Shown in pieces: positions 20,642 through 28,182 of a DNA stretch of 64,000 bases. The number at the start of each line of letters is the position of its first letter. Within the stretch, counting starts at the first letter, position 1. The DNA is taken from positions 148,832-212,831 of the forward strand of contig NZ_JAOVAM010000004.1 in the NCBI RefSeq assembly GCF_029850875.1, in the 5' to 3' direction. This stretch comes from Rothia similimucilaginosa (GTDB taxonomy: Bacteria; Actinomycetota; Actinomycetes; Actinomycetales; Micrococcaceae). The position numbers and the translations under genes were made by a program. The notes under the pieces were generated by a model, which saw nothing but the letters and a program-made list of their open reading frames with translations, did no database searches and was not told the origin of the DNA.

Positions 20642-21148
20642 CTAAGCAGGCGAAGTATCCACACCAACCCACTCGATGCTTCCATCGAGCAGTTCCTGTT
20701 CCTTCCAAATCGGCACACGAGCCTTCACCCGATCAGCCACCAGCTCGCAGGCATCAAATGCACGGCCACGGTGAGCCGCTGCCGCCATTACGGTCAGAGC
20801 CGACTCGCCAATAGCAATCGGACCCACACGGTGCACAGCCCACAGACGTACACCGTCCAGCTCGGTAGCAACCTCGGCGGCAACCTCCGCAATATACTCA
20901 CGAGCCTGCGGATGCGCGCTATAGGACAACCCACGCACCGCGCTACCGTGATCATGGTTGCGCACAATGCCGTCAAAAATTACCAGGGCACCCATGGCAT
21001 CAGTCATGACCTCAGCTTTAGCCGCCGCGTACAGCGGTTCCAGGGGCGCCTCCGTAATATCGGTGAACACCACGGTCGAGCCGCTCGGCTCGGCACCGTG
21101 CGCGCCCGAGTGGTCCAGTGATTCTTCGTTCTGCGACTTAGTGGTCAT
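20642..21148 (-). CDS. moaE: Molybdopterin synthase catalytic subunit
   Basis: Large subunit of molybdopterin synthase; with thiocarboxylated MoaD it converts cPMP to molybdopterin. The product has 168 residues. The core from DITEAPLEP to the end matches the family, including GALVIFDGIVRNHDHG, AVHRVGPIAIGESAL and the lysine-containing active-site segment DRVKARVPIWKEQ. ATG 21148 follows GGAGGA at 5-nt spacing. That site lies inside the last codons of the upstream mogA-like gene, and the two genes overlap by 11 bp. The longer reading from 21181 has no such site. Confidence 0.94.
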   Translation of the reverse strand: MTTKSQNEESLDHSGAHGAEPSGSTVVFTDITEAPLEPLYAAAKAEVMTDAMGALVIFDGIVRNHDHGSAVRGLSYSAHPQAREYIAEVAAEVATELDGVRLWAVHRVGPIAIGESALTVMAAAAHRGRAFDACELVADRVKARVPIWKEQELLDGSIEWVGVDTSPA

Positions 21149-21656
21149 GGTAGTCCTCCATCTGACGGCAAATGTGCTCAACGAGCGGATCGAGGGTTGC
21201 CACGCCGTCCTTCACGCCACCGCGCGAACCGGGCAGAGTCATCACGAAGGTACGGTCAATCACGCCCGCCACGCCGCGTGAAAGCACCGCCGCGGGAACA
21301 TTTTTCAGACCGTTCATCCAGAAGGCATGCATAATGCCGGGCACTTCCTTATCCAGGTGGGGGCGAACCGCCTCCACGGTCTGGTCGTCAGAGTTCAGAC
21401 CGGTACCACCGCTGGTCAGAATGAACGTCGGCAGGTTACCGTTCTTCTTACCCTCGGCCACTAAGGCGTTGAAGTACTCGATAATATCGCGGTCTTCAAT
21501 GACCACTGCGTCCGGGGTGTCAAAGCCGCGCGAGCGCAACCACTCCACAGCGATAGGGCCGGACTTATCCTCATATACGCCGCGGGCTGCGCGGGTGGAG
21601 GCGACAATAACCAGGCCGGTGAGGTTCTCCTGCATGGTGTAGTCTTCGCTACTCAT
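21138..21656 (-). CDS. MogA/MoaB-family molybdopterin adenylyltransferase
   Basis: Adenylates molybdopterin before MoeA inserts molybdate. The product is a 172-residue MogA/MoaB fold protein with the nucleotide-binding FILTSGGTGLNSDDQTVEAV near the middle and the LPGSRGGVKDGVATL loop near the C-terminus. AAGGA lies 6 nt before ATG 21656. It sits 51 bp after moaC and overlaps moaE. The sequence does not decide between the names mogA and moaB, so I leave the symbol blank; the function is that of MogA in actinobacteria. Confidence 0.9.
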   Translation of the reverse strand: MSSEDYTMQENLTGLVIVASTRAARGVYEDKSGPIAVEWLRSRGFDTPDAVVIEDRDIIEYFNALVAEGKKNGNLPTFILTSGGTGLNSDDQTVEAVRPHLDKEVPGIMHAFWMNGLKNVPAAVLSRGVAGVIDRTFVMTLPGSRGGVKDGVATLDPLVEHICRQMEDYHDH

Positions 21657-21707
21657 TGGAATTCCTTTTCTATATCTGTCAGGTGACGGGGGGTGCGCCG
21701 CCGCAGC

Positions 21708-22208
21708 TTAGGAGTCCTTGCAGACGGACCAGTCGCCGGACTTGCCGCCGCTCTTCTCCAGAACACGAATGTCGGTGATGACGGCGTACTTATCGACTGC
21801 CTTGATCATATCGAAAACAGTCAGTGCCGCCGAGGAAACGGCGGTCAGTGCTTCCATCTCCACGCCGGTGACGCCACGGGTCTTCACTGAAGCCTCAATA
21901 CGCACGAAGTCGGTGCCGCGCTCAAAGTCCACCGTAATCTTGCCCAGGGGCAGCGGGTGACAGAGGGGAATGATTTCCGGGGTGCGCTTAGCGCCCATGA
22001 TGCCGGCAACACGTGCAACCGGAAGCGCATCACCCTTGGGAAGGTCAGCGTCAAAAATCATGGCGATAACGTCTTCGCGGGTGCGTACGATTGCCTCAGC
22101 CAGGGCAGTGCGGGTGGTGACCGACTTCTCCGTAACGTCCACCATGTGTGCTGAGCCGTCGGCGCGCACGTGGGTCAGTTCCTGGTTGGGCTGCGAGGTA
22201 GAGGTCAT
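21708..22208 (-). CDS. moaC: Cyclic pyranopterin monophosphate synthase accessory protein
   Basis: Second step of cofactor synthesis: converts the MoaA product, 3',8-cyclo-dihydro-GTP, to cPMP. It has 166 residues. Family motifs are present: [15 protein letters not shown] near the N-terminus, [17 protein letters not shown], and [20 protein letters not shown] with the invariant MIKAVDK. ATG 22208 follows AGGAGA by 5 nt; a reading from 22271 adds 21 unconserved residues. It lies 110 bp downstream of moeA, with a hairpin and a G8 run in between. Confidence 0.96.
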   Translation of the reverse strand: MTSTSQPNQELTHVRADGSAHMVDVTEKSVTTRTALAEAIVRTREDVIAMIFDADLPKGDALPVARVAGIMGAKRTPEIIPLCHPLPLGKITVDFERGTDFVRIEASVKTRGVTGVEMEALTAVSSAALTVFDMIKAVDKYAVITDIRVLEKSGGKSGDWSVCKDS

Positions 22209-22274
22209 CGTTTCTCCTGGCTTCTGCGAGGTATTCTTCTGCCGCGAATCATTACTTAGTATGAGTCTCAATTA

Positions 22275-22297
22275 TTCCTTGTCGTTCACGCAAGGAA
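22275..22297 (-). promoter_or_regulatory. Inverted repeat in the moeA-moaC gap
   Basis: TTCCTTG (22275-22281) and CAAGGAA (22291-22297) form a perfect 7-bp inverted repeat with a 9-bp spacer, close to a run of eight G on the plus strand (22304-22311). It may be an operator for moaC or a weak mRNA hairpin. Confidence 0.35.
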
Positions 22298-22318
22298 CAA
22301 TGCGGGGGGGGTATTTCG

Positions 22319-23698
22319 CTAGTGATCGGTGAGGCGAGTACGGTGGTAGGGTACTGCCTCTCCCCCGGTGTAGGTAGTTCCGGGTGCCAGCTCAATGAGC
22401 ACATCTGCTTGTGCTGCGCGGTGCAGCAGATGCGAGCCTGAGAGGACGTCCGGATAGAGCTCCACCCGGTAGGTTCCGGGCTCGACCTCGACCATGGCGA
22501 GGGTGCCGCGCAGGAACTGGCGCTTGGTCGCCGGAGCGGTAAGCGGGGTTTCGGTGACGAGCACGCCTCGCGGTGCGTTATTCAAGGTCGCTTGTTCGGA
22601 GGCAACCGCGTAGGGCACACCGTAGGGGCCGCCGGCACGCAAGTAAGGGCGCAGAATTAGCGCGTACGAGATGAGCGTGCTCACTGGGTTTCCGGGGAAG
22701 GAAATCATGGGCACACGGTGCCCCTTGAAGTCGAGCAGGTTCACGCCTTGGGGGCCGCCGGGCTGTTGGCTGACGTGTCCAAACCAAGAGACGGGCACCA
22801 GAATGTCCGCTTCGTGCACCTTGGCGATGGCGTTGCGGACCACCTCATACTTGCCGTGGCTGATACCACCCGAGGTGATGATGATGTCCGGTTTGAAGCT
22901 TTCGTATTCTGCCGTGAGGCGGTGCAGTAGCTCAATAGGGTCATCACCGATAGCAATACGGCGTACTTGAGCGCCATCTTCGCGGAGCATAGCAGTGAGC
23001 ATGGGGCCATTGGCGTCAAAAATCTGGCCTTGAGCGAGTTCCTGAGTGGTGGCGTTTCCATCTTCTTCAACGCCGGAGAGAATCTCATCGCCGCCAGTGC
23101 ACACGAGCACACGGGGACCCGCCGCGACGGTCAGGCGTGCGTATCCCTGGGAGGCTAGCGCACCAAGCAGAGCGGGAGTAATGCGTTCACCGGCGCGTGC
23201 AAGGACCTGGCCAGTGACGACATCTTCGCCGCGGCGGCGCACGAATTGTCCGGGTTTACCGGGAGCAAGTTTGACCTTTTCACTGGAGCGGCCAAAGGAT
23301 TCGGGTAGATTGGGGTATTCGATGCGTTCGGACTGTTCAACAGGGATGACTGCGTCGTATCCCTTGGGGATGGGTGCGCCGGTCATGATCGGGTAGGTCA
23401 GGTCGTCGGAGGATCGGGAACGCTGGAGGGGGCGTCCGGCGGGAATTTCGCGCCCGACGGTGAAGATGCGGTCTTCGCGGTCTGCGGCTTCGGCGGTGAG
23501 TGCGTAGCCGTCCATTTGGGAGTTGTCGAAGCTGGGTACATCCATGCGTGCGGTGATGTCTTGGGCGAGGATGCGTCCTGCCGCGTGGTAGAGGGGAACC
23601 GTTTCTGCGGTGCCGATGAAGACTTCACGCAGCAGTAGCGCCAGGTAGGCGCGGTATTCCTCGGTGCTGGGGGTTCCGTTGAATTCGGGGGAAATCAT
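22319..23698 (-). CDS. moeA: Molybdopterin molybdenumtransferase (first copy)
   Basis: Inserts molybdate into adenylated molybdopterin. The product has 459 residues with the MoeA domain order: domain I with SFDNSQMDGYA, a central MoCF-binding domain with TSGGISHGKYEVVRNAI, the RVPMISFPGNPVSTLISYAL stretch, and a beta-rich C-terminal domain. I chose ATG 23698 (MISPEFNGTP); the longer reading from 23809 adds 37 unconserved residues. It follows modB by 124 bp. A second, more divergent MoeA lies at 28183, so the two may load different enzymes or work at different times. Confidence 0.93.
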   Translation of the reverse strand: MISPEFNGTPSTEEYRAYLALLLREVFIGTAETVPLYHAAGRILAQDITARMDVPSFDNSQMDGYALTAEAADREDRIFTVGREIPAGRPLQRSRSSDDLTYPIMTGAPIPKGYDAVIPVEQSERIEYPNLPESFGRSSEKVKLAPGKPGQFVRRRGEDVVTGQVLARAGERITPALLGALASQGYARLTVAAGPRVLVCTGGDEILSGVEEDGNATTQELAQGQIFDANGPMLTAMLREDGAQVRRIAIGDDPIELLHRLTAEYESFKPDIIITSGGISHGKYEVVRNAIAKVHEADILVPVSWFGHVSQQPGGPQGVNLLDFKGHRVPMISFPGNPVSTLISYALILRPYLRAGGPYGVPYAVASEQATLNNAPRGVLVTETPLTAPATKRQFLRGTLAMVEVEPGTYRVELYPDVLSGSHLLHRAAQADVLIELAPGTTYTGGEAVPYHRTRLTDH

Positions 23699-23822
23699 GG
23701 CGATTCCAATCGTGCGGCGGTGGTTATGACTAGTGTAGGTGTGTTTTTGTGGGCTGGTAAATGCAGTTTTGCCTAAGGACCGGTGTGTGTCGGGTGGCGT
23801 GCGGTGCAAGCGGCGGAGCAGC

Positions 23823-24695
23823 TTATCGAGTGCTTTCGCGTAGTTTTTTTAGAGCGCGAATTAGGCCGAGGACCCCGAAGATTCCCAAGTAGAGGCTAAT
23901 GAGAATCAGGGCGCTTCCGAGGGCGCTGGGAATGTCGCTGCTGTTAATGGCTAGGTCGATGGCCAGGGGTATAGTTTGGGTTTTACCTTGGACGTTACCA
24001 GCGAAGGTGACGGTTGCACCGTATTCGCCGAGCGCTCGGGCGAAGGAGAGCAGGAATGCGGTAACGAGACCGGGAGCGGCGAGGGGTAGTAGCACTTTGA
24101 AGGTGATTTCTGCGGGTTTAGCGCCTTCAACGAGGGCAATTTCTTCGTATTCGCGGGGAATAGCCTGCAGGGTGGTGACCGCGGTGGCAACGAAGAAGGG
24201 TAGGGCGACGAAGACCTGGGCGATAATTACCGCGTTGGGGGTGAAGGGGATGGAGATTCCTGCCTGGTAGAGGTAGGTGCCAATCATGCCTTTGCGTCCC
24301 CAGAAGAAGAGTAGCCCGAGGCCGGAGACCACCGGGGAGAGAATGACCGGGGTGTAGATGATGGCGTAGAGCACCGACCCAAACCGGTGTAGCCGTGAGC
24401 GGTTGAGCACTTTGGAGAGCACAAGCGCCAGAGGCGCACCGAGAAGCCCGCAGATGAGGGTGGAGGCGGCGGCGGTGTTAAGGGAGAGATTCGCCGCCCC
24501 GAGCACCTGCGGGGTGAAGATACTACCGAGCTGGCTCCAGGGGATGTTAAGGAAGAGCCCGAGGAGCGGTCCGGCAATGAGAAAAATACCCAGCGACGCC
24601 GGAACCAGGGAGAGCACAGGCACGGAGGCGAAGAGTCTGCTTCCGGGTGTGCGTGAGGTTCCGGCATTGCGATGGGTAGCGGTGGTGTCTGTCAT
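23823..24695 (-). CDS. modB: Molybdate ABC transporter permease
   Basis: Membrane subunit of the molybdate importer, 290 residues with about six hydrophobic spans. The cytoplasmic EAA loop that docks with the ATPase is visible as EYEEIALVEGAKPAEITFKV and ends in PLAAPGLVTAFLLSFARALGEYG. Its start is 37 bp beyond the modA stop. No ModC ATPase gene adjoins, so the energy-coupling subunit must be encoded elsewhere or borrowed from another transporter. Confidence 0.93.
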   Translation of the reverse strand: MTDTTATHRNAGTSRTPGSRLFASVPVLSLVPASLGIFLIAGPLLGLFLNIPWSQLGSIFTPQVLGAANLSLNTAAASTLICGLLGAPLALVLSKVLNRSRLHRFGSVLYAIIYTPVILSPVVSGLGLLFFWGRKGMIGTYLYQAGISIPFTPNAVIIAQVFVALPFFVATAVTTLQAIPREYEEIALVEGAKPAEITFKVLLPLAAPGLVTAFLLSFARALGEYGATVTFAGNVQGKTQTIPLAIDLAINSSDIPSALGSALILISLYLGIFGVLGLIRALKKLRESTR

Positions 24696-24732
24696 GGGTG
24701 ATGAGACTCGGGTTGTTCCCTACTGAGTTGAA

Positions 24733-25533
24733 TTACTTTGCGGTGCTGAAGCCGTACTCGGTGAGAATCTTCTTCGCCTCGTCGGAATTCTTCAACCATT
24801 CGTTGAACTTCTTCGCGGTCTCGGAGGAGGAGCCGGTCTTGCTCAGCGCTGCGGGGTATTCGTTGCGTTCCACGTCGGTTAGTTCGACCGAGCCGAGGTT
24901 GGCGCCCTTCTTCTTGGCTGCGGCGAGGTCAGTGGTGTAGATGAAGCCCGCATCGGCGTTGCCGGTGGTGACCTTGGTTGCTACGTCGGTGACCTTACTT
25001 TCGGTGGTTGCGTTCTTGAGGGTAATGTCGTGCTTCTTCAGTTCCTGGTGGGCGATGGTGCCGCAGGGAACATCTTCTTTGCAGATGGCGACGACACCTT
25101 CGGTGGTCTTGAGGTCTTCGAGGCTGTTGATTTTGCCGGGGTTACCTTCGGCGGTGACGAGCACGAGCTTATTGGTGACCAGAACGTTGGTTTCGGAATT
25201 GGAGAACTGGTCGAGCTTCTTTGCCTTGTCCATGTTCTTGGTGTCTGCGGTAATGAGCAGGTCGGGGGTTGCACCCTGCTCGATCTGGTTGACGAGCTTT
25301 GCGGAGCCTTCGTAGACGAAGGTGATGTCTACGCCGGGGTTGGCGGCTTCGTACGCCTTTTCGAGGTCTGCACCGGCGTTGTTCAGGGAGGCTGCGGCAA
25401 AGACCTCAATCTTGCCGGAGGTAGTCTGGCTGGTCGTTGCAGATGCGGAGGAGGAGCCCTGGGTGGCGCCGCATCCGGTGAGGGCGAGGGTTGCAGCAGC
25501 GAGCGCACTGAGAGCTGCGAGGGGGGTCTTCAT
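24733..25533 (-). CDS. modA: Molybdate-binding lipoprotein of ABC transporter
   Basis: Extracellular molybdate-binding protein tethered by lipid. The 266 residues begin with a lipoprotein signal (MKTPLAALS ... LALTGC) whose lipobox cysteine is residue 21. A Ser/Thr/Ala-rich spacer follows, then the ModA fold (KIEVFAAASLNNAGADLEKA, FVYEGSAKLVNQIEQGATPD, ITADTKNMDKA). ATG 25533 follows AAGGAAA. It is the first gene of the minus-strand molybdenum series and is divergent from moaA across a 228-bp gap. Confidence 0.95.
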   Translation of the reverse strand: MKTPLAALSALAAATLALTGCGATQGSSSASATTSQTTSGKIEVFAAASLNNAGADLEKAYEAANPGVDITFVYEGSAKLVNQIEQGATPDLLITADTKNMDKAKKLDQFSNSETNVLVTNKLVLVTAEGNPGKINSLEDLKTTEGVVAICKEDVPCGTIAHQELKKHDITLKNATTESKVTDVATKVTTGNADAGFIYTTDLAAAKKKGANLGSVELTDVERNEYPAALSKTGSSSETAKKFNEWLKNSDEAKKILTEYGFSTAK

Positions 25534-25717
25534 GAAATTTGTTTCCTTAGTGGTTCGTACTCTTGCGGTGGTGAGGTGTTTCCCCGTCCGGGCTCTGTGC
25601 GAGGTTTTGCGTACGTCCCTAGCTTGTACGTGTTGTTTTCCTCGTGATGGTCTGCGGTGGCGCAGTTGTAACTTACCCTGCACACACTATGTACCGGGCG
25701 CCGGAACATGGAATAAT

Positions 25718-25738
25718 CATATTGTCACCTGAAATATG
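25718..25738. promoter_or_regulatory. Inverted repeat in the modA-moaA divergent region
   Basis: CATATT (25718-25723) and AATATG (25733-25738) form a perfect 6-bp inverted repeat with a 9-bp spacer in an AT-rich stretch 24 bp upstream of moaA. The position suits an operator for the two divergent molybdenum transcripts. It does not match the enterobacterial ModE site that I know. Confidence 0.35.
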
Positions 25739-25761
25739 CAAATTTTCCACATAGGTTTTAC

Positions 25762-26973
25762 ATGGCGTACACGGCAAATTCGGCCTCTTCTGAGCTCATT
25801 GCGGGCCCAATGTTAAGCACCTTATCTTCTGCGGAGGATAATGGGGCTGCTTTTGTGACGCCCAAAAAATCTGAGAGTGGCGTCAAGGTACAGCGTAAGC
25901 TCCCGAATATTACGAATAGCGGTCCGCTCTTGGACCGTTGGGGTCGTGTGGCGACTGATCTTCGTATCTCTCTGACCGATAAATGTAATCTTCGTTGCAT
26001 TTATTGCATGCCGGCGGATGGTTTACAGTGGCTCCCGAAGGAGAATCTGCTCTCCGCCGAGGAGATTGCGCGCCTTGCCGACATTGCGATTACTGAGCTG
26101 GGCGTTGAGGAGATCCGCTTTACCGGTGGCGAGCCGCTGGTGCGCGCCGATTTAGTGGATATTATTTCCCGCATCCATCAGGCGCATCCGGATGTTCCGC
26201 TTGCTATTACGACGAACGGTATTGGTTTGGAGAAGCGTGCCTCCGCGCTGGCGGAGGCTGGTCTGACTCGTATCAATGTTTCTCTGGATACGATTTGCCG
26301 TGAGACCTTTGCCGAGCTGACCCGCCGAGATAAGCTCGACGCCGTGCTCAAGGGTATTGACGGTGCAGCGGAGGCTGGCCTGTGGCCCATCAAGATTAAT
26401 GCTGTGCTGATGCCGGGTCTGAATGATGACCAGGCTCCGGAGCTTCTGCGCTGGGCGTTGGCGGGCGGCTATCAGCTGCGTTTCATTGAGCAGATGCCGT
26501 TGGACGCTGATAACCGTTGGACCCGTGAGGGCACGATTACTGCCGCTGAAATTCGCGAGAAACTCTCGGCTGAGTACGTTCTGGGTTCGGTGGCGGAGGC
26601 GCGTGGCGACTCCCCCGCCCAGCTGTGGGAGGTATACCCGCTCGGTACTGCCCTGGATGAGGCTGGCTTCCCGGCTGACGATACCGAGTCGCTGGGGCGT
26701 GTGGGTATTATTGCCTCGGTGACGGAGTCGTTCTGCAATGCGTGCACACGCACCCGCCTAACGGCGGACGGTAAGATTCGCTCCTGTTTGTTCTCCGACA
26801 CCGAGACCGATTTGATGCAGCTTCTGCGTTCTGGTGCCAACGATAAGCAGCTAGCTCTGCGTTGGCGTGAGGGCATGTGGTTTAAGCCGCGCGCCCACGG
26901 TAAAGAAGACGCTGACTTCGATATTGAGGAGTTCGCTAAGGCGAGCCGCTCGATGAGCGCTATTGGTGGCTAG
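25762..26973 (+). CDS. moaA: GTP 3',8-cyclase (radical SAM)
   Basis: First step of molybdenum cofactor synthesis, rearranging GTP with S-adenosylmethionine. It has 403 residues. The radical-SAM cysteines are C75, C79 and C82 (CNLRCIYC), followed by EIRFTGGEPLVRADL. The second cluster is in the C-terminal part (CNACTRTRLTADGKIRSC), and the chain ends in the functional Gly-Gly. The 50 residues before the core are unusually long and unconserved. The ribosome-binding site at ATG 25762 is weak (TAGG), so a later start cannot be excluded. It leads moaD, a mobA-like gene and a second moeA on the plus strand. Confidence 0.95.
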   Translation: MAYTANSASSELIAGPMLSTLSSAEDNGAAFVTPKKSESGVKVQRKLPNITNSGPLLDRWGRVATDLRISLTDKCNLRCIYCMPADGLQWLPKENLLSAEEIARLADIAITELGVEEIRFTGGEPLVRADLVDIISRIHQAHPDVPLAITTNGIGLEKRASALAEAGLTRINVSLDTICRETFAELTRRDKLDAVLKGIDGAAEAGLWPIKINAVLMPGLNDDQAPELLRWALAGGYQLRFIEQMPLDADNRWTREGTITAAEIREKLSAEYVLGSVAEARGDSPAQLWEVYPLGTALDEAGFPADDTESLGRVGIIASVTESFCNACTRTRLTADGKIRSCLFSDTETDLMQLLRSGANDKQLALRWREGMWFKPRAHGKEDADFDIEEFAKASRSMSAIGG

Positions 26974-26980
26974 AAAAACC

Positions 26981-27049
26981 GCTGATTCATCAGCCGAAGG
27001 TGCCGGATAAGGCTTTTTACCGGCATCTTGCACCCGTGATTTTCGGCTG
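26981..27049 (+). ncRNA. Possible bistable RNA element between moaA and moaD
   Basis: Two nested helices are visible: CAGCCGAA (26991-26998) with TTCGGCTG (27042-27049), and GGTGCCGG (26999-27006) with CCGGCATC (27020-27027, one G-U pair). A competing hairpin, GCTGA (26981-26985) with TCAGC (26990-26994), uses bases of the outer helix. The element ends 27 nt before the moaD start. Function and ligand are unknown. Confidence 0.4.
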
Positions 27050-27076
27050 TTCCCTGACTTAGGATTGAGGAGCATT

Positions 27077-27343
27077 ATGCAGGTTCATTTTTTTGCTGCC
27101 GCACGTTCAGCGGCGGGTATCGCGCAGCTGTCGGTGCCCCTGGCGCAGCTGTCGTCTGCGACTCTTGGTGCGCTGATTGAGTATCTGGGTCAGAGTTTGG
27201 AGGGTACGACCCCTTCGGGTCTGACTCTTGCGCAGGTGATGGAGCAGTGCTCGTTCCTGGTCAATGGTGCCCGTTCGGATACTCAGGCGCCCCTACAGGA
27301 TGCCGATCGTGTGGACGTTCTGCCTCCCTTTGCGGGTGGATAA
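27077..27343 (+). CDS. moaD: Molybdopterin synthase sulfur carrier subunit
   Basis: Ubiquitin-like sulfur carrier; its C-terminal glycine is adenylated by MoeB, thiocarboxylated, and donates sulfur to MoaE. It has 88 residues, starts MQVHFFAAARSAAG and ends in PPFAGG, the expected Gly-Gly. ATG 27077 is preceded by GAGGAG at 4 nt; the in-frame TTG four codons earlier lies in front of that site. The stop overlaps the start of the next gene (TAATG). Confidence 0.92.
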   Translation: MQVHFFAAARSAAGIAQLSVPLAQLSSATLGALIEYLGQSLEGTTPSGLTLAQVMEQCSFLVNGARSDTQAPLQDADRVDVLPPFAGG

Positions 27344-28041
27344 TGCGGGCGGATAAGATGCCCGGTTCTGTACTTCCCGCTGAGGGCGATTTTTCATGCG
27401 CCGCAGTCGTTGTCGCCGGAGGCGCTTCTCGCCGCCTGAACCACGTGCCGAAGGCGTCCTTGTCTGATGGTACGAGCACTCTGCTGGATTGTGCTCTGAA
27501 GGCGGTGGCCGCCGCATCCCCACGCGTGGTGGTGGGCCCTGAGAGCTTGCCATTGCCGTCTGGGGTGTTACGTACTCGTGAGGATCCGCCGTTTTCCGGG
27601 CCTGCCGCGGCGATTCATGCCGGTTTGGAGTGTATTGCGGCCGATTGTGAGCGCTCGCAGATTCCTGTGCCCGACTGGTGTCTGATTTTGGGTGTGGATA
27701 CTCCGCGTATTGCCCCGGCGGTTCAGCAACTAATCACTGCGGCGCAGAGTGTCGAGCAGGCTTATGCAGAACAGTCAGCTCTCTCCCTCACTGATTCTGA
27801 AACATCGGCAGGTTTCTGGGGGGTTTCTGAGGGTATCTATCAGCCGCTGGTTGGTATTTACCGTTTTGGGGCGATTCGCTCGGTGTTTTCGGCCGGCACC
27901 ACCGACGCTTCTGTTCGTTCTTTTTTGCGTCGTCTGAACCCTACTGCGGTTCAGATGTCTGCCGCTGATACCGCCGATGTTGATACGTGGGAGCAGGCGC
28001 AGGCGCTGGGTTATACGACGTCGCTCTGGTCAAGCTATTAG
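27343..28041 (+). CDS. MobA-like nucleotidyltransferase
   Basis: Probable molybdenum cofactor guanylyltransferase (GTP + Mo-MPT to Mo-MGD), needed because NarG uses bis-MGD. It has 232 residues with the nucleotide-binding loop VVVAGGASRR followed by PKASL, then a metal-binding LILGVDTPR and a late LVGIYRFGAI. The loop lacks the usual glycine after SxR (RRLNHVPKA), so it is a divergent member. Its ATG overlaps the moaD stop, which suggests coupled translation. Name withheld because an MobA-like domain also serves other cofactors. Confidence 0.72.
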   Translation: MRADKMPGSVLPAEGDFSCAAVVVAGGASRRLNHVPKASLSDGTSTLLDCALKAVAAASPRVVVGPESLPLPSGVLRTREDPPFSGPAAAIHAGLECIAADCERSQIPVPDWCLILGVDTPRIAPAVQQLITAAQSVEQAYAEQSALSLTDSETSAGFWGVSEGIYQPLVGIYRFGAIRSVFSAGTTDASVRSFLRRLNPTAVQMSAADTADVDTWEQAQALGYTTSLWSSY

Positions 28042-28182
28042 CAGCTGAGATACCGCAGTGTGATATTAGGGTCTGACTACGAGTACCCTAGGTGATAAGT
28101 CTTGGCTTTAGATGCCGTGTACATGTAGCGTTTTTGAGCTCGCGCGCTGTTGCGCGTCCCGCACACACTTTTACGAGGTACG

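Noticed and set aside
25534..25761. Molybdenum cofactor riboswitch upstream of moaA or modA
   Set aside because: No conserved structure could be recognised; the only clear feature is a short inverted repeat.
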